Of a DNA stretch of 64,000 nt, positions 19,808 through 30,235 are shown piece after piece. The notes under the pieces are model-generated. The model was not told where the DNA came from. It saw nothing but the letters and a program-made list of their open reading frames with translations, and ran no database searches. This stretch comes from Lachancea mirantina. Its lineage: Eukaryota > Ascomycota > Saccharomycetes > Saccharomycetales > Saccharomycetaceae. A program made the translations under genes and the position numbers. Location: assembly GCA_900074745.1 (NCBI GenBank), contig LT598469.1, positions 620,001 through 684,000 of the forward strand. Direction: 5' to 3'. Positions within the stretch are counted from its first letter, which is position 1; every line of letters starts with the position of its first letter.

Positions 19808-19919
19808 ATAAAATGATCTTTAAAATAATTTATCAGGAGATAGTTTTTAAAACATTAATTTGGTGCACTCAAAGTGCATGCTGTGACAATAAATAAGCTT
19901 GTATACAGAGTTCCACAAT

Positions 19920-22289
19920 TCATGATCTCTTGGATTGTTGACCAATGTAATTGATTGCGGAACCGGCCTTGAAAAATTCAATTTGGTCTTTAGACATAGT
20001 ATGCTTCGTCTTAATCGCGAAGGTCTCGCCTGACGGCTTAGTGACCTTGACATCGAGGTAACCCCCATTGTCTCCGCCTTTCGCAATTAGATCCTTGAGG
20101 CCAACCGTCTCGAGAACATCTCCAGATGAAATCTTATCGTAGTCGCTTTCCTCGGCAAAAGTTAGCGGCAGCATGCCTTGTTTCTTCAAGTTAGTTTCGT
20201 GAATTCTGGCGAAAGACTTCACTAAAATAATTTCACCACCTAGAAAACGGGGGGACAGAGCAGCATGTTCTCTAGCAGAACCCTCACCATAGTTGTGTTC
20301 AGCCACGACCGTCCAAGGTCTGACCTCTTCCTTCCATTTCATCATCAATTCTGGGATGCCGTATGCCTTCCCATCAAAGTCGTAGGCTTTATTAACCTCT
20401 CCGGTTTCTTTGTTTTGGGCTCCAATCAAGGTATTATAGGATATGTTTTCAAGATGACCCTTATACTTGAGCCAAGTACCAGCGGCAGAAATGTGATCCG
20501 TGGTACACTTCCCCTCGACCTTCAACAGGACGTTAGTTTTCAATTCGCTTCCATTCCATGGTTCGAAAGGTTCGAGCAATTGTAGGCGGTCTGACGTTGG
20601 CGAAACCTTAACCTCAACGGAGGCGTTTGGCTTGGGGTCCTCGATTGGATAGTATTCCTTTCTACCAGCTAAAAAGCCTTTACCTGGAAGTTCTGAACCG
20701 GTGGGAGCGTCAAACTTGAATAAGGATCCATCTTCAAGCTTGATGTTATCTGTAACAGGATTGAAGTTGGCATCTCCAGAATAGATCATAGCCGTAACGA
20801 TGTCCGGAGAAGTCAAAAAGTTCATTGTGTTTCTATTTCCATCGTTTCTCGCTTTGAAATTTCTGTTGAATGAGGTGAATATAGAGTTAACTTCCTTTGA
20901 GGTCTTGGGAACATCTTGTCTATCCCATTGGCCAATGCAAGGTCCGCATGCATTTGCTAAAACAATTGCGCCATTTTGTTCAAAGGTTTCAATCAAGCCA
21001 TCCCTTTCCAAAGTGGCTCTAATTTGTTCGGAACCAGGTGTCACGAAGAAAGGAATTTTGGGCTTGAGACCGGCTTTGGACGCTTGGGACACTAGGTTAG
21101 CAGCACGAGTCATATCTTGGTAAGAAGAATTGGTACAAGATCCAATCAATCCGGCAGATATTCTCTGGGGCCAGTCTTCTTGTTGTGCTTTCTTGCCATA
21201 TTGTGAGATTGGGGTGGACAAATCAGGAGTAAATGGACCGTTGACATGAGGTTCAAGTTCAGTTAAGTTGATTTCGATGACCTTGTCATACTCTGCGCCT
21301 TTGTCAGCTCTCAAGAAGTTATACTTGTTGAGGGCCACGTCAGCGGCCTCGGCGAGTGAGGCTCTGCCAGTGGCTTGTAGATAACGTCTGTGCGCATCCT
21401 GGTAGGGGAAAGTCGAAGTAGTAGCGCCAATTTCTGCGCCCATGTTACAAATAGTGGCCATACCCGTGCAAGACAACCGTTCGACACCGTCTCCGAAGTA
21501 CTCGACGACATACCCGGTTCCACCTCTGACGGTCAAAATACCAGCGAGCTTTGTAATCACGTCCTTTGGAGAAGCCCAGCCTTGAAGCTCGCCGATCAAT
21601 TTGACGCCCAGAATCTTAGGGGCTTTGAGTTCCCAAGGAGTGTTCGTGAGGGCATCAACGGCATCAGCGCCACCAACACCTATCGCTATGGCACCTAGAC
21701 CACCGGCGTTAGGGGTGTGTGAGTCAGTGCCAAGCATCATGAGTCCCGGTGCCGAGAAATTTTCCAAAACGATTTGATGAATGATACCAGAACCAGGCCC
21801 CCAAAACTGCATACCGTATTTGTCCGCACAACTTTGCAGAAAATCAAATACTTCCTTGTTGGATGTGATAGATGAGGCCAGATCTTTGGTTTCGCCTTGT
21901 TTACCCACAATCAAATGGTCACAGTGGATCGAAGCTGGTACAGCTGTTTGTGCCAGACCAGTTGTCATGAACTGCAAAAGTGCCATTTGTGCAGAAGCAT
22001 CCTGCATGGCAACCCTGTCTGGATTGAGTTTTAGATACTGCAAGCCGCGGATATCATGCAAGTTGGAAGAAAACAAGGATTCTTCTGGGTCGACCAAATG
22101 CGAATATAGGATTTTCTCTGCTAATGTCAATGGCGAATCATTGGTAATTTCACGCACTTTGCTCAATTTCTCGATCAATTTGGCATAAGGTGGAACTTTG
22201 GCCTGTAAACTCGGCGGAACTTCGGGGAAAACGACTCTGGACGCCTGCGTCGCCAGGTGTCTCTTCAAATTGTGTCTTGCCGAAAGCAT
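19920..22289 (-). CDS. ACO2: mitochondrial aconitase family protein Aco2
   Basis: A 789-residue protein, the same length I recall for S. cerevisiae Aco2. The N-terminus MLSARHNLKRHLATQ is an Arg-rich mitochondrial presequence. The iron-sulfur ligands appear as GLIGSCTNSS and ANACGPCIGQW. Substrate-binding segments such as LGTDSHTPNAGGLG and GEGSAREHAAL are intact. Aco2 is described as acting in mitochondrial citrate/isocitrate chemistry and in homocitrate dehydration for lysine synthesis. The open frame extends 13 codons upstream from a TTG; the first ATG gives a better presequence. It is convergent with the BUD5-type gene, with 112 bp between the stops. Confidence 0.95.
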   Translation of the reverse strand: MLSARHNLKRHLATQASRVVFPEVPPSLQAKVPPYAKLIEKLSKVREITNDSPLTLAEKILYSHLVDPEESLFSSNLHDIRGLQYLKLNPDRVAMQDASAQMALLQFMTTGLAQTAVPASIHCDHLIVGKQGETKDLASSITSNKEVFDFLQSCADKYGMQFWGPGSGIIHQIVLENFSAPGLMMLGTDSHTPNAGGLGAIAIGVGGADAVDALTNTPWELKAPKILGVKLIGELQGWASPKDVITKLAGILTVRGGTGYVVEYFGDGVERLSCTGMATICNMGAEIGATTSTFPYQDAHRRYLQATGRASLAEAADVALNKYNFLRADKGAEYDKVIEINLTELEPHVNGPFTPDLSTPISQYGKKAQQEDWPQRISAGLIGSCTNSSYQDMTRAANLVSQASKAGLKPKIPFFVTPGSEQIRATLERDGLIETFEQNGAIVLANACGPCIGQWDRQDVPKTSKEVNSIFTSFNRNFKARNDGNRNTMNFLTSPDIVTAMIYSGDANFNPVTDNIKLEDGSLFKFDAPTGSELPGKGFLAGRKEYYPIEDPKPNASVEVKVSPTSDRLQLLEPFEPWNGSELKTNVLLKVEGKCTTDHISAAGTWLKYKGHLENISYNTLIGAQNKETGEVNKAYDFDGKAYGIPELMMKWKEEVRPWTVVAEHNYGEGSAREHAALSPRFLGGEIILVKSFARIHETNLKKQGMLPLTFAEESDYDKISSGDVLETVGLKDLIAKGGDNGGYLDVKVTKPSGETFAIKTKHTMSKDQIEFFKAGSAINYIGQQSKRS

Positions 22290-22528
22290 TTTTTTCAAAG
22301 AATTATGAGACTGCGAGCAGTTATGCAAGCGACAATACAGACCAAAACCCCTCGCTTAATTCCAGCAAACCTTCAGGTTTTTAATCGTTTGGCTATTCTT
22401 TTAAAGGAACTCATCGCCTACAGATCATGACTCAAGATTCCATCGGAATTGAAAAAATTTTCAAAATCTGGATAATCCGTCGGAATCCTCCGCGACGTCC
22501 GGAATGATTAGTAAAAAGTTAAAAAAGC

Positions 22529-22601
22529 TGCTTCCAACCAGATTTGAACTGATGATCTCCACATTACTAGTGTGGCGCCTTACCAACTTGGCCATAGAAG
22601 C
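22529..22601 (-). tRNA. tT(AGU): tRNA-Thr (AGU anticodon)
   Basis: A 73-nt cloverleaf on the minus strand. The acceptor GCTTCTA pairs with TGGAAGC (one G-T pair), discriminator A. The anticodon loop contains AGT and the T-arm contains GTTCAAATC. No intron. Six A at 22521-22526 on the plus strand (T-run downstream of the gene) form the terminator. Confidence 0.95.
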
Positions 22602-23621
22602 CACTATTGAAATTGTAGAGGTTCTCTAGACTTTTATCTACGCTTCGAACAAACACCATCATCGCTTTTAGCCGCTGAACCTAGGAGTCTTTTAATGGTC
22701 GCAGAAGTGAAGCTGGCATAGTACGACTGATTTTGCTTGCCTCATTGCCATGAAGTTTTGCTTTTCTCATCAGAACGAAATATCTGCCCTTCACGTCATG
22801 CCCTGCGACCCCCGCGGCTAAAACTGTCTCACCTCCCTACACCTCAAAAATTTTTCAGGGATGGCGGCGGCTAGGAAATAAAAGGTATAAAAGGGCTGCG
22901 TTTTTGTCACCCATGGAAAAAGTCGGGAACCCCTGACACGCCCACAATGTTTCTTCACATGGGGACTTTGAGAGGGAGCACCTAACTTTGCCTCATGTGA
23001 AGTTGATCTGAAAGACGGTGTCATCAACAAGAAAATCCTTGAGGAGAACTAAGCATGTTCAAGTCTCTCCATCCCCTACGGGACTGATAGGGGCAAATTA
23101 GAGACGGTTTGACTATATGAGAGAACCATTTAAGCGCCGAGCATTGTTACAGGAAAAAAAGAATCAATCACGTGATTATTACGGCATCTCTCGTCTGATG
23201 TGATTTAATTTGCCCTCGACCGAAAAAAAATGAAGAGAGATGATTATGAACGATCACAAGAAATTAATCGTGACTCCAAAAAATCAATTTTCCCACGTGT
23301 GGGATCCTAATAATTGAAACTTAGATTTAGTTTCTTTTCCGGTGGCAGGAAGAAAAAAAAAAAAAAAAAAGAAGAAAATCCGAAAATTCGCTTGTCGGAT
23401 GGATTGTGCATGGTTCGACGGAGCTCTTTAAATGTGGAAAAAACGACTACGGTCTCAAAAAATATATTTGATTGACCCACGTTTTGTGTCGCAAGATAAT
23501 TAGGGTTTTTGAGAGCATCGTGCGCCAAGATCATCACAAGGATTCTTGGCTTCTTCTTCTTGGGCGCGGCGATTTTTACCCCTTCGTGGACTGTGTTGTC
23601 AGGGTCTACCAAAACACCTAG
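22602..23621. promoter_or_regulatory. PHO90 upstream region with TATA box, hairpin, two CACGTG sites and an A18 tract
   Basis: One kilobase without a gene. A strong TATAAAAG lies at 22886-22893. A 12-bp inverted repeat (one G-U pair) joins 22953-22964 to 22991-23002. CACGTG cores are at 23169-23174 and 23294-23299, the second inside CCCACGTGTGGG. An 18-base A tract runs 23353-23370. CACGTG is the binding core of Pho4 and Cbf1, and the neighbouring gene is a phosphate carrier, so Pho4 control is a reasonable inference. The large distance between TATA and ATG suggests either a long leader or a separate transcript. Confidence 0.5.
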
Positions 23622-26264
23622 ATGAAGTTTTCGCATTCGTTGAAGTACAACTCCGTACCGGGATGGCAGGAGCACTATTTGAATTACTCGCAGCTTAAGA
23701 AGCTGATCTATAACCTCCAATCTCAAGATTTGAGGTCCTTGAACGAAAACAGCGTTCAACAGGGCGTGGTCATTGGGGAAGATCTGAAAACGGGGTCTTC
23801 CAAAAAGTTGAGTTTCAAAAAATGGAAAGAGAAATCACCTTTCAAGAGCGATAAAAATGGTACCAAAAGTCCACCCGAAGATGACTTCAACGTTGAAACA
23901 GTCGAGCTCAGCGACATGAGGAAAAAATCCAAAAACAAACTACAGTCTCTTGTCGATTTTGATCGGCGGAGCTCGGTATCGAGTGACCCGACGTTGTTCA
24001 GTCCACAGGACACATTTTTGAGTCGTCTTGTAGATGAGAGGACTAAGATCGATGATTTTTACAAAACGCTCGAAGTGCAGCTATACTCTCGTTTTGACAC
24101 TTTAGTAGGGGATCTCGAGAAAGTAGGTGCCTTGAGACACGAGGGATCATCCGCACATTTACGCCGTAGGTCTAGTACTGCGGTGTCTGGTAACCCAGCT
24201 CTATTGCGTGGGGATACAGAAACCGCTTACGAGCATGGTTCGGACGAAGAGGATGATGAAGAGGAAGATTTTGATGGCGAAGGAGGCGAAGAAAACACGG
24301 CGCTCTTGACCTATTCCGATTTTAATATCAAGTCTCAAAAACGGGCCATCTTAAAGAAAAATATAATAGATCTCTATGTGGATTTGGCCCAGCTGAAATC
24401 GTTCATTGAATTAAATCGCATTGGTTTTTTGAAAATTACCAAAAAATTCGATAAGAACTTTGAAACGGACATAAGGGGCGAGTTGATTGAATCGGGCGAG
24501 TTTTTCAAAGACGTTTATGTGTTTCAAGCACCGACCTTGGAAGTGTTGAATTTCAAAATAATGCGGTTGATAGATTTCTTTGCTGTAACTACAAACAAAG
24601 ACATCTCTGCGGCAAAAGATGAGCTCAGGTCTTATCTGAGAGATTTCATAGTTTGGGAAAGAAACACGGTATGGAAGGACATGCTTGGACTCGAATCCCA
24701 CGACACAACTTTTGCTTCAGCCGGTAGGCCAAGTGCTAACGGTGATATTACCAATTTGGACAATACAAACCTCGAATATTACAGTTGGAAACTAAGGAGA
24801 CCTATCAATTTCAAATATTTCGTCATCGACAAAATCAGCATTCCAAAATTGTTTTTCACTATTAAGTCACTCAAGATTTTCCTAATCATAGCGCTCACCG
24901 CAATTTTATTAGGTGTTACTACCTTCACAGATCAGGTAGAACATCGATGCATGGCGCTTGTTGCATGTGTTGCATTTTTATGGGCAACTGAAGCTATCCC
25001 ATTGTTCGTCACGGCCTTTTTAGTACCTCTACTGGTTGTTCTTTTCCGCGTTTTGAGAGACTCACATGGGCATGTTATGACGGCCTCCGCCGCTTCGAGC
25101 CAAGTTCTTTCTCTAATGTGGTCTTCGACTATCATGGTTTTACTTGCCGGTTTCACGTTAGCCGCCGCTCTATCGAAGTACAACATTGCGAAGGTGCTAG
25201 CATCCTATTTACTAGCCTTTGCAGGCACAAAACCGGCGAACGTTCTTCTGATGGTTATGGGAGTCGTCTTCTTCTTGTCTATGTGGATCTCAAACGTTGC
25301 CGCGCCTGTTCTCACTTACTCTTTGATTCAACCATTGTTGAAATCATTGGACACCAATTCTCCCTTTGCAAGAGCTTTAGTCTTAGGTGTTGCCATGTCT
25401 GCAAACGTGGGAGGAATGGCTTCTCCAATCTCGTCTCCTCAGAATATCATTTCCATGAACTACTTGAAACCTTACGGCGTCGGATGGGGTCAATTTTTCG
25501 CAATTGCCCTACCGTCTGGGATTCTCTCCATGTTGCTGATTTGGGTTCTACTCATTCTCACTTTCGACATTAAAAAAACTCAGTTGAAAAAGTATTCTCC
25601 CATTAAAGAACGGTTCACATTGAAGCAGTACTATATCATTTTCGTCTGTCTCGGAACTATCATCTTGTGGTGCGTTTTGTCAAAACTTCAAAACGTGTTT
25701 GGCTCGTCCGGTCAGATCGCTATCCTGCCCATCATTCTCTTTTTCGGTACCGGTTTACTGACGACTCAAGACATCAACAACTTCCCCTGGTCCATCGTCA
25801 TCTTGGCGATGGGTGGTATTGCATTAGGTGGAGCGGTCTCTTCTTCTGGCTTGTTGACGACCATCGCTACGGCGCTCGAGAAAAGAATCATGGATTATCC
25901 GCTCTACGCAGTTTTGATCATTTTTGGTGTTATCATGCTAGTCGTGGGTACTTTCGTGTCCCACACCGTTTCAGCCATCATTATTATCCCACTCATGCAG
26001 GAAATTGGTGATAAGCTGCCAAACGCAAAAGCGGCGCCAATCTTGGTTTTTGGCTGTGCACTTTTATCCTCTTGCGGTATGGGTCTGGCTTCTTCGGGTT
26101 TCCCGAATGTCACGGCCATTTCAATGACAGACGAAGTTGGTAACCGCTATTTAAATGTCAACACTTTCATCACAAGGGGTGTGCCATCCTCTTTCTTGGC
26201 CTTCATTTCCGTTATCACCTTAGGTTTCGGTATTATGAATTCTGTGCTTCATGGTGCCTCATGA
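23622..26264 (+). CDS. PHO90: SPX-domain low-affinity phosphate transporter (Pho90/Pho87)
   Basis: An 880-residue protein. The N-terminal SPX domain starts MKFSHSLKYNSVPGWQEHY and runs to about residue 330, split by a charged insert. From about residue 415 there are roughly twelve hydrophobic membrane segments of the DASS/SLC13 (sodium-sulfate symporter) family. The repeated Ser-Pro hairpin motif is visible as MASPISSPQN, and the second repeat has SSGFPNVTA. SPX senses inositol pyrophosphates and restrains transport. S. cerevisiae has two copies, PHO90 on X and PHO87 on III; this genome segment has the single pre-duplication form, so the symbol could equally be PHO87. UBP12 follows and ACO2 precedes, as expected. 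Confidence 0.93.
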   Translation: MKFSHSLKYNSVPGWQEHYLNYSQLKKLIYNLQSQDLRSLNENSVQQGVVIGEDLKTGSSKKLSFKKWKEKSPFKSDKNGTKSPPEDDFNVETVELSDMRKKSKNKLQSLVDFDRRSSVSSDPTLFSPQDTFLSRLVDERTKIDDFYKTLEVQLYSRFDTLVGDLEKVGALRHEGSSAHLRRRSSTAVSGNPALLRGDTETAYEHGSDEEDDEEEDFDGEGGEENTALLTYSDFNIKSQKRAILKKNIIDLYVDLAQLKSFIELNRIGFLKITKKFDKNFETDIRGELIESGEFFKDVYVFQAPTLEVLNFKIMRLIDFFAVTTNKDISAAKDELRSYLRDFIVWERNTVWKDMLGLESHDTTFASAGRPSANGDITNLDNTNLEYYSWKLRRPINFKYFVIDKISIPKLFFTIKSLKIFLIIALTAILLGVTTFTDQVEHRCMALVACVAFLWATEAIPLFVTAFLVPLLVVLFRVLRDSHGHVMTASAASSQVLSLMWSSTIMVLLAGFTLAAALSKYNIAKVLASYLLAFAGTKPANVLLMVMGVVFFLSMWISNVAAPVLTYSLIQPLLKSLDTNSPFARALVLGVAMSANVGGMASPISSPQNIISMNYLKPYGVGWGQFFAIALPSGILSMLLIWVLLILTFDIKKTQLKKYSPIKERFTLKQYYIIFVCLGTIILWCVLSKLQNVFGSSGQIAILPIILFFGTGLLTTQDINNFPWSIVILAMGGIALGGAVSSSGLLTTIATALEKRIMDYPLYAVLIIFGVIMLVVGTFVSHTVSAIIIIPLMQEIGDKLPNAKAAPILVFGCALLSSCGMGLASSGFPNVTAISMTDEVGNRYLNVNTFITRGVPSSFLAFISVITLGFGIMNSVLHGAS

Positions 26265-26672
26265 TGTTAATTTTTAAATATTATAAATTTGGATAAAGAT
26301 GGCATACGTCCATCACGAAGACAGCGCCATATTAACGAAAAATGTAGCCTATGAACTGCGATTACTGGTCCTTTTCATGTGGATCGAGACCGGTGTTAAT
26401 CATTCTCGACCAGCTTTGATCCTTCAGCGTTTTCAGTGACATCAATGTGGCAAAAAAAAAGGTATCAAGACTAGCAGCTCTGCAAAATCTGGAAAAATCG
26501 ATAAAGTTAAAGTATACCTCAAGTAGGAGGCAATTAGACCACACGAAGTTTGCAAACTTTAATCTGATACGGCTTTAAACGGACAGCTTTTGAAATTGCA
26601 TGTTTTGTTTTGGGTGGAAGGTTTTGTAAAAGGTTTATTCCCCCAGCATAACTTTAGGAAAAATCTCTGTCG
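26265..26672. other. PHO90-UBP12 intergenic region
   Basis: About 400 bp with a poly-A stretch near 26451. Minus-strand frame ending near 26365 gives a short protein-like peptide but no supported start (see findings). No regulatory motif is clear. Confidence 0.4.
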
Positions 26673-29600
26673 ATGGAGCTTACCAATGAAAATTCAAGTG
26701 ACGTAAAATCGACAGCTGACGAGAACAGTGAAACCATTTCTGTCAATGATTCTATAGATGTTGGTAGGAGTGTGGAGATTGGAAAGAATGAAGTTGGGAT
26801 GGATAGTGATAATATGGCCGTCGATGCGCTGCCTAGCATTGAAGAACAGAAAGCCTTAATTTCGAATTTAAATGAGAAAAGTTACGAAATTGCTAAAGAA
26901 GGTGATCCGGTATTTGTCATTCCGTCTTCATGGCATGAGAAATTCTGGGATCCGAATCTTAAAAGTTTGCAGGACATGGGTCCAATCGATACCCTCTCCA
27001 TTTGTAAAGATTTCAATAATGGGATCCTCGAGGACCACCACTCGATTGCTTACCAAGCGGTGCCGAAGTCTGTTTTTGAAAAATTCATGGAATGGTATGG
27101 ACTATCGTATGGCTCGAAACCAATTGAAACAGTTCTAGTTGCTGATGAGCAAGGAACTTTGCATGCTGAATATCAACGGAGCTTGTTCAGAGTCTATTTA
27201 TTGACAGAGAAAAAAGACGAAAGGCGGAGGTATCAATCAGAAATGCGACCTTTATTTTTCACGAAAAGCAAGTTAAATGTCATAGAAGATGTTTATGAGC
27301 GCTGTTTGGAGATTTTCGCTGCCAATGAGGCTAGTTTCAATCCAACCGTTCACGAAAGCAGGGTCTGGTACGTCAAAGAAAATAGCCAATCCGTCAAAGA
27401 GCAGATGAAGATGTCTCAGTATAGGATGAGTCTTCTGGATTTCGCAGAAATGCCTTTAAAGCGGAGGATCACTACTGAAATGTTTAGAATACGAGTGAAA
27501 GATGTCAAATTTCAGGTTGTTGATTTGGTTGTGGAGTATAAGGTACGCAACAAGACCCATCACTGGCCATCCAACTACTTTTTTTACCACCCACTCACCC
27601 CTTCCAAAGGTATCACAGGGCTTTCTAACTTGGGGAACAGCTGCTACATGAATTCTGCAATTCAGTGCTTGGTCCACATTCCCGAGGTCAAAGATTACTT
27701 CCTGTATCGATGTTTCGAAGAAGAACTCAATCCGCAAAACCCGTTGGGTTACTCGGGACACATTGCGCAGGCCTTTGGCACCTTGGTTTGCAAGCTTTTT
27801 AGTGAGACAAACTCGTTGACTTCATATGTTCCTAGGAGCTTTCAAACGGCAATTGGGCGTTATAACTCGTTGTTTTCCGGCTATTTACAGCAAGACTCCC
27901 AGGAGTTTTTAGCATTTTTACTTGACGGTCTACATGAAGATTTGAATAGGATAAAAGCCAAGCCCTATGTGGAAAAGCCTGAACTGAAAGCCTCGGATGA
28001 TGTGCACGATCTAGATGTGATCAAGAACCTTGCAGAAAGTACATGGCAAAAGCACAAGCTGCGCAATGATTCAATCATCACTGATCTTTTTGTAGGCATG
28101 TACAAATCGACGTTAATCTGTCCCGAGTGCAAGAAGATCTCAATAACTTTTGACCCGTACAACGATTTGACACTGCCACTTCCTGTTGAAAGCCATTGGA
28201 CATCAAAGGTTCTCTTGTTTCCCAAAAATTCACCTCCGTGTACATTAGAGGTGCAGCTATCAAGAACTTCAACATATGAGGATCTTAAACATTATATCGC
28301 CAATTGTGCAAACATGGAAGCTAAAGATTTGATCGGAGTCGACATTTATGGTCATCAATTTTACAGTAATTTCGAAACCAGTGATTCGGGTTCCAAGTTT
28401 CTGCCGTTGAGCGAGTTAATTTCTGAAAGTGACACGTCAGTTTTCTATGAGGTTCCACGTCAACAAGGCGAAATAGTTGTTCCTGTTTTGAACTCAAGAA
28501 TCGAAAAAGGATTTACGACGGCAAAGCTCTTCGGATTTCCCTTCTTCATAACTCTAAATCAAGAAGAAGTTTTCTCCTACGGTGCTATAAGAAGCAAGCT
28601 CGAAAAGGCATATTGCTACCTAAGCGGAGGTTTTGCTGAATTTCCTTTGTTGAGCAAGAATTGTAAAACCTCTGCGGAGGAACTTCCGTTTTTAAAGTTC
28701 AAGTATGCCGGTATTGACCTTTCTCACTTCGAAAGCGATATTTCTTATTGCGTGCCACATGAAGACCTTAATGCTTTCTTCAATATTAAAGTTTTAAATC
28801 ACAATACTGAATCAGTTGCTGGCCAAAATGGCGAACGAAACGGTTCTCTGCCGAATTCGGTCTGGACTCCAAGTCCTCGTGCTGATATTTCGGCTGCCAC
28901 TGAGATTTTTTCGTCCTTGAGCAATATTGTCCGTGATATCTATAATTACAAAGGCTTGAGTGAGTCAGAAGGCGAAGAGCTGAAGGAATTAGCATCGTTG
29001 GCGCGGATTGAGGATGTGTCGATTTTGTCTCAGCGAAAAGACTCTGAGGAAAATTCTGAGCCAATCCACTCTGACATGGACGTCGATACTGATCAAAGTG
29101 TTGGTCTCGAAAATGGAATTACCTCGAAAAATAGCAATATTTCGGAGGAGGGCAAAAATGGCCAAATATTAGAGTACCCTCGAGAGCAGCTTATCAAGTC
29201 ACGTTCTGTCATAATTTGTGAATGGAATGAAAATGCTGCGGAGATTTTCTCTGATGCCAATCTGTCCACATGGGACAGGCCAGCCCTTTTACCGAATGCA
29301 AAGCTGGAAGCTTTCAGAAATCAACGGGGCGGGAATGAAAGAAAAGAGATCAAACTCGATGAATGTCTTGGCTTGTTTTCTCAGCCAGAAGTTTTGGGGG
29401 CAACTGATTCTTGGTACTGTCCCAATTGTAAAGAACACCGCCAGGCTTTAAAAAGAATTGAGTTATGGAGTACACCTGATATCCTTCTCATACATCTAAA
29501 GCGCTTTCAGAATAGAAACTCATTTAGCGATAAAATTAATGACTTAGTGGAGTTCCCCATCTCAGGATTTGATATCTCGCCCTTTTTAGCTTCTAAAGAA

Positions 29601-30200
29601 GTTTCAGATTCCAACATATATGACTTGATTGCAGTTGATAATCATTATGGTGGTATGGGAGGTGGTCACTACACAGCGTACGTGAAAAATTTTGCTGATG
29701 ATAATTGGTACTACTTCGACGACTCTCGGGTCAGTGAAACGAGTCCCGAGCAATCTGTCTCCGGTGCGGCTTACCTATTATGTTATCGCCGTCGTAATCC
29801 TGCAAATAAGGTTTGTGGTGGGAGGCACTTCGAGGAAATTATTAGCCATGCCCGCAGAGATAACGACTTGAAGCTTGAAGAGTTCAATGACAGACAGAAG
29901 TCGTTCCATCTGGAAAATTTGACAGAAGACGAAATCGACGCAGATAATTTTGACATGGAAGAAGAAAGCTGTCAGGTCAAAGACGATAATCTAACAAGCG
30001 TTTCAGAGGGTCCAGCGTTAGAGATCAACGAAGTAAGGAGGATATCTTTAAATGAAGGCGACGTCAATCGAAAGAAACTTCGATTAATTCGAGATAATTC
30101 GAAGGAGTGTCTCAAATCTCCTGCAATGAGTTTCGGCACGTCAGATAGTGAAGATACTGGTGATGGTAGCGACAGGGCCAGCGAGTCTCTAAGGGTCTAA
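26673..30200 (+). CDS. UBP12: ubiquitin-specific protease Ubp12
   Basis: A 1175-residue deubiquitinase (S. cerevisiae about 1254 aa). An N-terminal DUSP domain spans roughly residues 57-190 (PSSWHEKFWD). The USP catalytic core begins at GLSNLGNSCYMN with the nucleophile Cys at residue 324. The His box GGGHYTAY has its His at residue 999. Two CxxC pairs (CPEC and CPNC) form the zinc ribbon. A long insert with a Ub-like region separates the halves, as in the USP4/15-like family. The tail is acidic. Ubp12 removes ubiquitin chains and is linked in yeast to mitochondrial fusion through Fzo1. Only 35 bp separates its stop from the convergent RBK1. Confidence 0.94.
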   Translation: MELTNENSSDVKSTADENSETISVNDSIDVGRSVEIGKNEVGMDSDNMAVDALPSIEEQKALISNLNEKSYEIAKEGDPVFVIPSSWHEKFWDPNLKSLQDMGPIDTLSICKDFNNGILEDHHSIAYQAVPKSVFEKFMEWYGLSYGSKPIETVLVADEQGTLHAEYQRSLFRVYLLTEKKDERRRYQSEMRPLFFTKSKLNVIEDVYERCLEIFAANEASFNPTVHESRVWYVKENSQSVKEQMKMSQYRMSLLDFAEMPLKRRITTEMFRIRVKDVKFQVVDLVVEYKVRNKTHHWPSNYFFYHPLTPSKGITGLSNLGNSCYMNSAIQCLVHIPEVKDYFLYRCFEEELNPQNPLGYSGHIAQAFGTLVCKLFSETNSLTSYVPRSFQTAIGRYNSLFSGYLQQDSQEFLAFLLDGLHEDLNRIKAKPYVEKPELKASDDVHDLDVIKNLAESTWQKHKLRNDSIITDLFVGMYKSTLICPECKKISITFDPYNDLTLPLPVESHWTSKVLLFPKNSPPCTLEVQLSRTSTYEDLKHYIANCANMEAKDLIGVDIYGHQFYSNFETSDSGSKFLPLSELISESDTSVFYEVPRQQGEIVVPVLNSRIEKGFTTAKLFGFPFFITLNQEEVFSYGAIRSKLEKAYCYLSGGFAEFPLLSKNCKTSAEELPFLKFKYAGIDLSHFESDISYCVPHEDLNAFFNIKVLNHNTESVAGQNGERNGSLPNSVWTPSPRADISAATEIFSSLSNIVRDIYNYKGLSESEGEELKELASLARIEDVSILSQRKDSEENSEPIHSDMDVDTDQSVGLENGITSKNSNISEEGKNGQILEYPREQLIKSRSVIICEWNENAAEIFSDANLSTWDRPALLPNAKLEAFRNQRGGNERKEIKLDECLGLFSQPEVLGATDSWYCPNCKEHRQALKRIELWSTPDILLIHLKRFQNRNSFSDKINDLVEFPISGFDISPFLASKEVSDSNIYDLIAVDNHYGGMGGGHYTAYVKNFADDNWYYFDDSRVSETSPEQSVSGAAYLLCYRRRNPANKVCGGRHFEEIISHARRDNDLKLEEFNDRQKSFHLENLTEDEIDADNFDMEEESCQVKDDNLTSVSEGPALEINEVRRISLNEGDVNRKKLRLIRDNSKECLKSPAMSFGTSDSEDTGDGSDRASESLRV

Positions 30201-30235
30201 GCCCCAGCATGTATAAAATCAATTTGTTTGCATTT

